This document shows positions 59,800 to 64,000 of a DNA stretch of 64,000 bases, piece by piece. The stretch lies in contig JBCBMO010000001.1 in the NCBI GenBank assembly GCA_039822785.1, positions 310,001 through 374,000 of the forward strand, read 5' to 3'. The stretch comes from Thermohalobaculum sp039822785 (GTDB lineage: Bacteria; Pseudomonadota; Alphaproteobacteria; Rhodobacterales; Rhodobacteraceae). The translations under genes were made by a program, and so were the position numbers. A model generated the notes under the pieces. It made no database searches. It had not been told where the DNA came from and was given only the letters and a program-made list of their open reading frames with translations. Position 1 is the first letter of the stretch; each line of letters starts with the position of its first letter.

Positions 59800-61014
59800 G
59801 TGCCGGTCAAAACGCTGGACGATGTCGATCTTTCGGGCAAACGCGTCCTGATCCGTGTCGATCTCAACGTGCCCATGAAGGACGGCAAGGTCAGCGACGA
59901 CACCCGCATCCGGGCGCATCTGCCCACGATCCGCGAGGTGCTGGACAAGGGCGGCCTGCCGATCCTGATGGCCCATTTCGGCCGCCCCAAGGGCCAGGTG
60001 GTCGCCGAGATGTCCTTGGGCCTGGTGCTCGATGCGCTCGAGAACGCGCTTGTCGGTGCCGATGGCAAGGGACCGACCGTCCACATGGCCCCCTCCTGCG
60101 TGGGTGCAATGGCGGAGGAGGCGGCGGACCGGCTGGCGGCCGGCCAGGTTCTGCTGCTCGAGAACACGCGCTTCGACCCGGGCGAGGAGGCGAACGATCC
60201 GGCCTTCGCGGCCTCCCTCGCGGCCCTTGGCGATCTCTATGTGAACGACGCCTTCTCGGCGGCGCACCGGGCCCATGCCTCGACCGAGGGGGTGGCGCGG
60301 CGCCTGCCCGCCGTGGCAGGGCGGCTGATGCAGGCGGAGTTGGAGGCGCTCGAGAAGGCGCTGACCGCGCCCGAGCGCCCGGTCGTCGCCGTCGTCGGCG
60401 GGGCCAAGGTCTCGACCAAGCTCGACCTGCTGGGGAACCTGATCGATCGGGTGGATCGGATCGTGATCGGTGGCGGCATGGCGAACACCTTCCTCGCCGC
60501 CCGCGGGATCGACGTCGGCAAATCGCTCTGCGAGCACGACCTCGCCGACACCGCGCGGGCGATCGAAGCCAAGGCGACGGCCGCGGGATGCGCGCTACAG
60601 CTGCCAACGGATGTGGTCGTCGCCCACGAGTTCGCCGCGGGCGCCGCGAGCGAGATCGTCGCCGCAGAGGCCTGCCCGCCCGACGCCATGATCCTCGACA
60701 CGGGCCCCGAGAGCGTCGCCGCCGTGCGCGCCGCCTTCGAGGAAGCCCGGACCGTCGTTTGGAACGGGCCCCTCGGCGCCTTTGAGATCGAGCCCTTCAA
60801 TGCCGCCACGGATGCCGCCGCCCTGGCGGCCGCCGAGCTGACCGAGGCGGGTACGCTGCTGTCCGTCGCCGGTGGCGGTGATACGGTCGCCGCGCTCAAC
60901 GCCTCCGGCGCGGCGGCGCGCTTTTCCTATGTGTCAACCGCCGGCGGCGCGTTCCTTGAGTGGCTGGAGGGTAAGACCCTGCCCGGCGTCGCCGCGCTCG
61001 AGGCAGCCGACTGA
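59800..61014 (+). CDS. pgk: Phosphoglycerate kinase
   Basis: Pgk transfers phosphate between 1,3-bisphosphoglycerate and ADP. The start is GTG 59800, with GGAGG 5 nt upstream. The 404-residue product shows RVLIRVDLNVPMKDGKV, LMAHFGRPKG, LLLENTRFDPGEE, VNDAFSAAHRAHAS, VVGGAKVSTKLDLL, DTGPESV, VVWNGPLGAFE and the nucleotide loop SVAGGGDTVAAL. An STAGGAFLEWLEGKTLPGV ending is typical. Fructose-bisphosphate aldolase follows 65 bp on. Confidence 0.98.
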   Translation: MPVKTLDDVDLSGKRVLIRVDLNVPMKDGKVSDDTRIRAHLPTIREVLDKGGLPILMAHFGRPKGQVVAEMSLGLVLDALENALVGADGKGPTVHMAPSCVGAMAEEAADRLAAGQVLLLENTRFDPGEEANDPAFAASLAALGDLYVNDAFSAAHRAHASTEGVARRLPAVAGRLMQAELEALEKALTAPERPVVAVVGGAKVSTKLDLLGNLIDRVDRIVIGGGMANTFLAARGIDVGKSLCEHDLADTARAIEAKATAAGCALQLPTDVVVAHEFAAGAASEIVAAEACPPDAMILDTGPESVAAVRAAFEEARTVVWNGPLGAFEIEPFNAATDAAALAAAELTEAGTLLSVAGGGDTVAALNASGAAARFSYVSTAGGAFLEWLEGKTLPGVAALEAAD

Positions 61015-61079
61015 CGATCCCTTTCCGATGGGCGGCCCAGGCGCCGCCCTGCCCTTCGACCCACCCATGGGAGAGCCCG

Positions 61080-62009
61080 ATGAAGTCGACCCGCACCGTG
61101 CAGAAGATCCTGAGCGCCTATGAGGGCGAGACCCCCGGGGTGAAGGCCAACCTCAACCGGATGCTGATGACCGGCAAGCTGGGCGGTACGGGCAAGATGA
61201 TCATCCTGCCCGTCGACCAGGGCTTCGAGCACGGCCCTGCGCGCAGCTTCGGGCCGAACCCGCCGGCCTATGACCCGCATTACCACTATCAGCTTGCCAT
61301 CGACGCAGGCCTCAACGCCTATGCCGCGCCGCTGGGGATGCTGGAGTGCGGTGCCGATACCTTCGCCGGCCAGATCCCGACGATCCTCAAGGTGAACTCG
61401 GCGAACTCGCTGATCCCCTCGGACGCGCCCAAGGATCAGGCGATCACCGCCGATGTCGACGATGCGCTGCGGCTGGGCTGTGCGGCCATCGGCTTCACGA
61501 TCTACCCCGGCTCCTCGGCCGGGCTCGACATGTTCGAGGAGATCGCGGAGATGCGGATGGAGGCCGCGGCCAAGGGCGTGGCGACGGTGATCTGGTCCTA
61601 CCCGCGCGGCGAGTCGCTGTCCAAGGACGGGGAGACCGCGGCGGATGTCTCGGCCTATGCCACCCAGATCGCGGCCCTGCTGGGCGCCCATGTGATCAAG
61701 GTGAAGCTCTCCAGCGACCACCTGGAGCAGAAGGAGGCCGCCAAGGCCTATGCGGACAACGGCATCGATGTCTCGACCCAGACCGCCCGCGTGGCCGACT
61801 GCGTGAAGGCCGCGTTCAACGGCCGGCGGATCATCGTCTTCTCGGGCGGCGCCAAATCCGCCTCGGACAGCGTCTACGACAACGCTCGTGCTATCCGCGA
61901 CGGGGGCGGCAACGGGTCGATCATCGGGCGCAACACCTTCCAGCGCCCGCGAGAGGAAGCGATGGAGATGCTCGGCAAGCTGGTCGACATCTATCGCGGG
62001 AAGGCTTGA
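61080..62009 (+). CDS. fbaB: Fructose-bisphosphate aldolase, class I (DhnA/FbaB type)
   Basis: The 309-residue product is a Schiff-base aldolase of the DhnA/FbaB family: IILPVDQGFEHGPARSFG near the N-terminus, YAAPLGMLECGAD, ILKVNSANSLIP, GFTIYPGSSAGLDMFEE, VIWSYPRGES, HVIKVKLSSDHLEQKEA with a candidate active-site lysine, and FSGGAKS with the phosphate-binding glycines. It splits fructose 1,6-bisphosphate to triose phosphates and can run in reverse. GGAG precedes the start. It closes the tkt-gap-pgk-fba cluster. Confidence 0.95.
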   Translation: MKSTRTVQKILSAYEGETPGVKANLNRMLMTGKLGGTGKMIILPVDQGFEHGPARSFGPNPPAYDPHYHYQLAIDAGLNAYAAPLGMLECGADTFAGQIPTILKVNSANSLIPSDAPKDQAITADVDDALRLGCAAIGFTIYPGSSAGLDMFEEIAEMRMEAAAKGVATVIWSYPRGESLSKDGETAADVSAYATQIAALLGAHVIKVKLSSDHLEQKEAAKAYADNGIDVSTQTARVADCVKAAFNGRRIIVFSGGAKSASDSVYDNARAIRDGGGNGSIIGRNTFQRPREEAMEMLGKLVDIYRGKA

Positions 62010-62176
62010 GGGGTTCTCAACCCTTCCTAGAGACTTAAGGCAAATCCGCCGCAATCAGGCCGCCGAGCGGTCATGATGCGGCGGGCTTTCCTCAAATCAT
62101 CCACTTCTGTCCCGATTGCGCACGCGCATCTGCCCCATTCCTCCGGCACCTCTATGCGCCTGGGGTGGGGGATCCG

Positions 62177-62521
62177 ATGCGACGTGCCGGCCTGATCATC
62201 GCTGTCTTGGCCTGGGCTGCTGTGGGGAGCGGCCTTTCCGTCGCATCGGAGTCTTCCGCCGTGGCCGCCGCGCCGCCCGTCAGCCTCGCCGCGCAGCCGG
62301 ACCCTCAGCCGCAATCCCAGCCGGTCTCTCAGCCGCTGCCTCTCATCGCGCCGATCACCGGGATCGGCCCCGAGACCTGGGAGACGCCGGGCGTGGCCGA
62401 GGCGGCAGCGCTGTCGGTCCGGACCGGAGAGCGCGGCCCGGTGCTCGTCTTCCTCGGCCTCGCGCTCTTTGCCTTCGTCATCTGCCATCCCGGCCCCTTC
62501 TCGCGCCGCCGGCGCGGCTGA
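62177..62521 (+). CDS. Small exported protein with C-terminal membrane segment
   Basis: The 114-residue product has an N-terminal hydrophobic segment (GLIIAVLAWAAVGSGLSVA), a Pro/Gln-rich linker (PDPQPQSQPVSQPLP) and a second membrane segment near the end (PVLVFLGLALFAFVIC), then RRRRG. The start at 62177 (MRRAGLI) has GGGGGA 4 nt upstream. I do not recognise it. It may be an envelope protein anchored at both ends, or a mis-sorted short membrane protein; no neighbour gives context. Confidence 0.6.
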   Translation: MRRAGLIIAVLAWAAVGSGLSVASESSAVAAAPPVSLAAQPDPQPQSQPVSQPLPLIAPITGIGPETWETPGVAEAAALSVRTGERGPVLVFLGLALFAFVICHPGPFSRRRRG

Positions 62522-62589
62522 GCGGCTATCGCGCGGACGAGCGTCGGCCTAAGCTGTCGGCCTGAGACGCCCTGCCGACGGGAGCCGCC

Positions 62590-63030
62590 ATGGCAACGCC
62601 CTCCGCCCGTGACCTGATCGCCGCCCTGGGGCTGAAGCCGCACCCGGAAGGCGGATGGTACACCGAGACCTGGCGCAGCACGGCGGCGGATGACGGGCGG
62701 TCGCCCGGCACGGCGATCTACTTTCTGCTCGATGCCGGTGAGTTCAGCCACTGGCACCGGGTCGATGCGGATGAGACCTGGCACTGGTATGCGGGCGGCC
62801 CGCTGTCGCTGTCGCTGTCGCCGAACGGCCATGACGCGGAGGCCCGGGTGCTGGGGCCGGAGATTCTAGCCGGCCAGCGGCCCCAGATCACGGTGCCGGC
62901 GGGATGGTGGCAGGCCGCGACCTCGCTGGGGGCCTACACGCTGGTTGGCTGCACCGTTGCCCCAGGCTTTGAGTTCGAGGGCTTTGAGTTGGCGCCGCCC
63001 GACTGGCGACCCATGCCGAGGCCGCGCTAG
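62590..63030 (+). CDS. Cupin domain protein (DUF985 family)
   Basis: The 146-residue product begins with LIAALGLKPHPEGGWYTETWRS, the hallmark of the DUF985 cupin family. FSHWHRVDADETWHWYAGGPL follows, with the His cluster of the cupin metal site, then VPAGWWQAA and VGCTVAPGFEFEGFEL. Members have been linked to sugar-epimerase-like folds, but their reaction is unknown. GGGAG precedes the start. It stands alone between the small exported protein and the thiamine-phosphate-synthase-like gene. Confidence 0.9.
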   Translation: MATPSARDLIAALGLKPHPEGGWYTETWRSTAADDGRSPGTAIYFLLDAGEFSHWHRVDADETWHWYAGGPLSLSLSPNGHDAEARVLGPEILAGQRPQITVPAGWWQAATSLGAYTLVGCTVAPGFEFEGFELAPPDWRPMPRPR

Positions 63031-63135
63031 GCGCGATCTTACGCCTTGGCCCGCGGCGCCGCCCCTGCGCGTTGACAAGGGGCTCTGCGGCGCGCGATGA
63101 GCGGCATCCTTCGTCACGCCGTTCGGACCCGTTCC

Positions 63136-63735
63136 ATGACCGATGCCCCGCCCCGCCTCTACCTGGTGCTGCCGCCCGAGGGCCCGGCCCCGGCGGATGC
63201 CGTTCCGGCGCTGGAGGCTGCCCTTGAGACGCGGACCATTGCCTGCGTGCGCCTCGATCTCGGTGCGGCGGAGGAGGCGGCCTGGCGCGAGGCGGTGAAC
63301 CTGGTCCTGCCGCCCTGCCACGCGGCGGATGTGCCGCTGGTGGTGACCGATCGCGACGACCTGGTGGAGCCGCTGGGCCTGGATGGGGTCCACCTGGCGC
63401 AGTCCGGCGCCAAGGTGAGCGCCTTGCGCAAGCGCCTCGGCACCGACCGGATCATTGGCGCGGACGGCGGGGCCGAGCGGCACCGCGGTATGAGCCTGGC
63501 CGAGGCGGGCGCGGACTACATCGCCCTAGGCCCTGCGCCGCTGGCCGGCGGCGAGCTTTATCAATGGTGGTCCGAGATGATCGAGACGCCGGTGGTGGCC
63601 GAGGGCGGTGTCGATCTTGCCACGGCCCGCGCCATCGCCCCCTTCGTCGACTTCCTGGTGCCCGACCCGGCCCTGGTCTGGGCCAACCCCGTGGCCGCCC
63701 TGCCCCCCTTCGCCGCCCTCCTCGACGAGGTCTGA
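63136..63735 (+). CDS. Thiamine-phosphate-synthase-like protein
   Basis: The 199-residue product (start MTDAPPRLYLVLPPEG at 63136) has the TIM-barrel pattern of ThiE/TenI: VPLVVTDRDD, GLDGVHLAQSG, RIIGADGGAERHRGMSLAEAGADYIALGPAP and VVAEGGVDLATARAI. Several ThiE residues are changed: the usual DD(Y)R and GxIF..T.TK segments read differently (GPAPLAGGELYQWWSE). It may therefore be a TenI-like relative rather than a true synthase. No other thiamine gene lies nearby. It is followed directly by short repeats and the second intergenic repeat copy. Confidence 0.7.
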   Translation: MTDAPPRLYLVLPPEGPAPADAVPALEAALETRTIACVRLDLGAAEEAAWREAVNLVLPPCHAADVPLVVTDRDDLVEPLGLDGVHLAQSGAKVSALRKRLGTDRIIGADGGAERHRGMSLAEAGADYIALGPAPLAGGELYQWWSEMIETPVVAEGGVDLATARAIAPFVDFLVPDPALVWANPVAALPPFAALLDEV

Positions 63736-63755
63736 GGCATTGAGGCATTGAGGCA
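63733..63755. repeat. 8-bp tandem repeat over the stop codon
   Basis: The unit tgaggcat occurs at 63733-63740 and 63741-63748, with seven of eight bases again at 63749-63755. The first unit contains the TGA stop of the ThiE-like gene. It adjoins the intergenic repeat copy B. Confidence 0.75.
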
Positions 63756-63979
63756 AGCGGAATCGCGGCTGGTCGCCGCGATGCGTCTTGCGGGATCGCG
63801 GTGCGGCCGGCGGTTTCCCCGGAACGCTGGGTCCCGTGCTGGCGGGAAGGGTCGCGAGGGGGCTGGGGAGAAGCCCGAAGGGCTTTGCCTCAAGCGTTTC
63901 GCGAGGGCGGGGCCGCGTCAAGGACGGGCCGGCTGCGCCGGTCGGCAGAGCCGATCCTTGACCCGGCCCCGCCCTCGCA
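63754..63979 (+). repeat. Intergenic structured repeat, copy B
   Basis: This is the second copy of the element at 29001-29242, in the same order and orientation. The first hairpin (63762-63782) reads ATCGCGG/CCGCGAT: compared with copy A one base changed on each arm, keeping all seven pairs. The 18-bp block at 63805-63822 and the 20-bp block at 63859-63878 are identical to copy A. The last part folds into a long stem: 63901-63924 pairs with 63955-63978, 23 of 24 bases matching. The window ends 21 bp later, so more may follow. Confidence 0.82.
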
Positions 63980-64000
63980 GCCTGTGCTTGGGGTTTGGGG

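Noticed and set aside
58768..60537. 589-codon minus-strand frame opposite gap, GNAT and pgk
   Set aside because: Spans three supported plus-strand genes and lacks any domain.
1..64000. tRNA, rRNA, CRISPR array, prophage or insertion sequence
   Set aside because: Looked for in gaps and by gene content; no cloverleaf, repeat-spacer array, transposase, integrase or phage gene was seen. A tRNAscan or CRISPR finder was not available.

Overview
The window is chromosomal DNA of an alphaproteobacterium, high in G+C, most probably from the Rhodobacterales or close kin. Grounds: a CtrA response regulator beside a SciP-like (DUF1153) gene; the chain accB-accC-aat-DUF2155-mlaD-NDUFA12; an RNase E with a large low-complexity insert in its S1 domain; a DmdA-like folate enzyme; and a VPLPA-CTERM protein. 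This is ordinary core genome. I see no prophage, insertion sequence, CRISPR array, rRNA or tRNA.

Layout. 0-1.3 kb: the end of an unknown gene, then a 43-residue membrane protein (minus strand) with a candidate LexA operator upstream and a Rho-independent terminator downstream. 1.2-5.5 kb: recG and ligA (repair and replication). 5.6-7.6 kb: two tandem secreted paralogs with conserved His and Cys, function unknown. 7.7-10.6 kb: a small unknown gene, prfB and a DmdA-like gene. 10.6-14.5 kb: peptidoglycan genes (PBP1A, amidase). 15-18.7 kb: rne. 18.7-24.2 kb: aminotransferase, M48 protease, DsbA-like protein, accB and accC. 24.3-27.4 kb: aat, DUF2155, methyltransferase, mlaD, NDUFA12. 27.7-34.4 kb: FadL porin, an intergenic structured repeat, tgt, sufT-sufA, tpiA, an HHH protein and GluQ-RS. 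34.4-43 kb: a large AsmA-like protein, Bcp, M23 peptidase-bactofilin, ctrA, sciP and mnmA. 43-53 kb: a sorted surface protein, peptidase M20, asparaginase, aldolase, yebC, a membrane protein/HlyD pair, clpS and an SLC13 permease. 53-55.5 kb: metallophosphatase, 5-formyl-THF cyclo-ligase, a 6S RNA locus, zapA and a coiled-coil protein. 55.7-62 kb: the central carbon cluster tkt-gap-(GNAT)-pgk-fba. 62-64 kb: small genes and a second copy of the intergenic repeat.

How genes connect. tkt, gap, pgk, fba and tpiA cover triose/pentose interconversion. recG and ligA are repair and replication enzymes, and the small LexA-box gene lies just downstream of recG. tgt and GluQ-RS act in sequence on tRNA wobble queuosine, while mnmA thiolates other wobble uridines. 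CtrA and SciP are activator and antagonist in cell-cycle or motility control, and the M23 peptidase-bactofilin pair beside them is a wall-shaping module. AccB/AccC feed fatty-acid synthesis, while FadL and MlaD handle lipids at the envelope.

The most novel-looking items are: (1) the putative SOS-controlled 43-residue membrane protein; (2) an intergenic repeat of about 230-240 bp present twice, with a compensatory base-pair change in its first hairpin; (3) the secreted His/Cys paralog pair; and (4) a strong ribosome binding site placed before an AUA codon in the sciP homolog. Short tandem duplications also occur at several gene boundaries. All functional calls come from reading the sequence; no database search was run.
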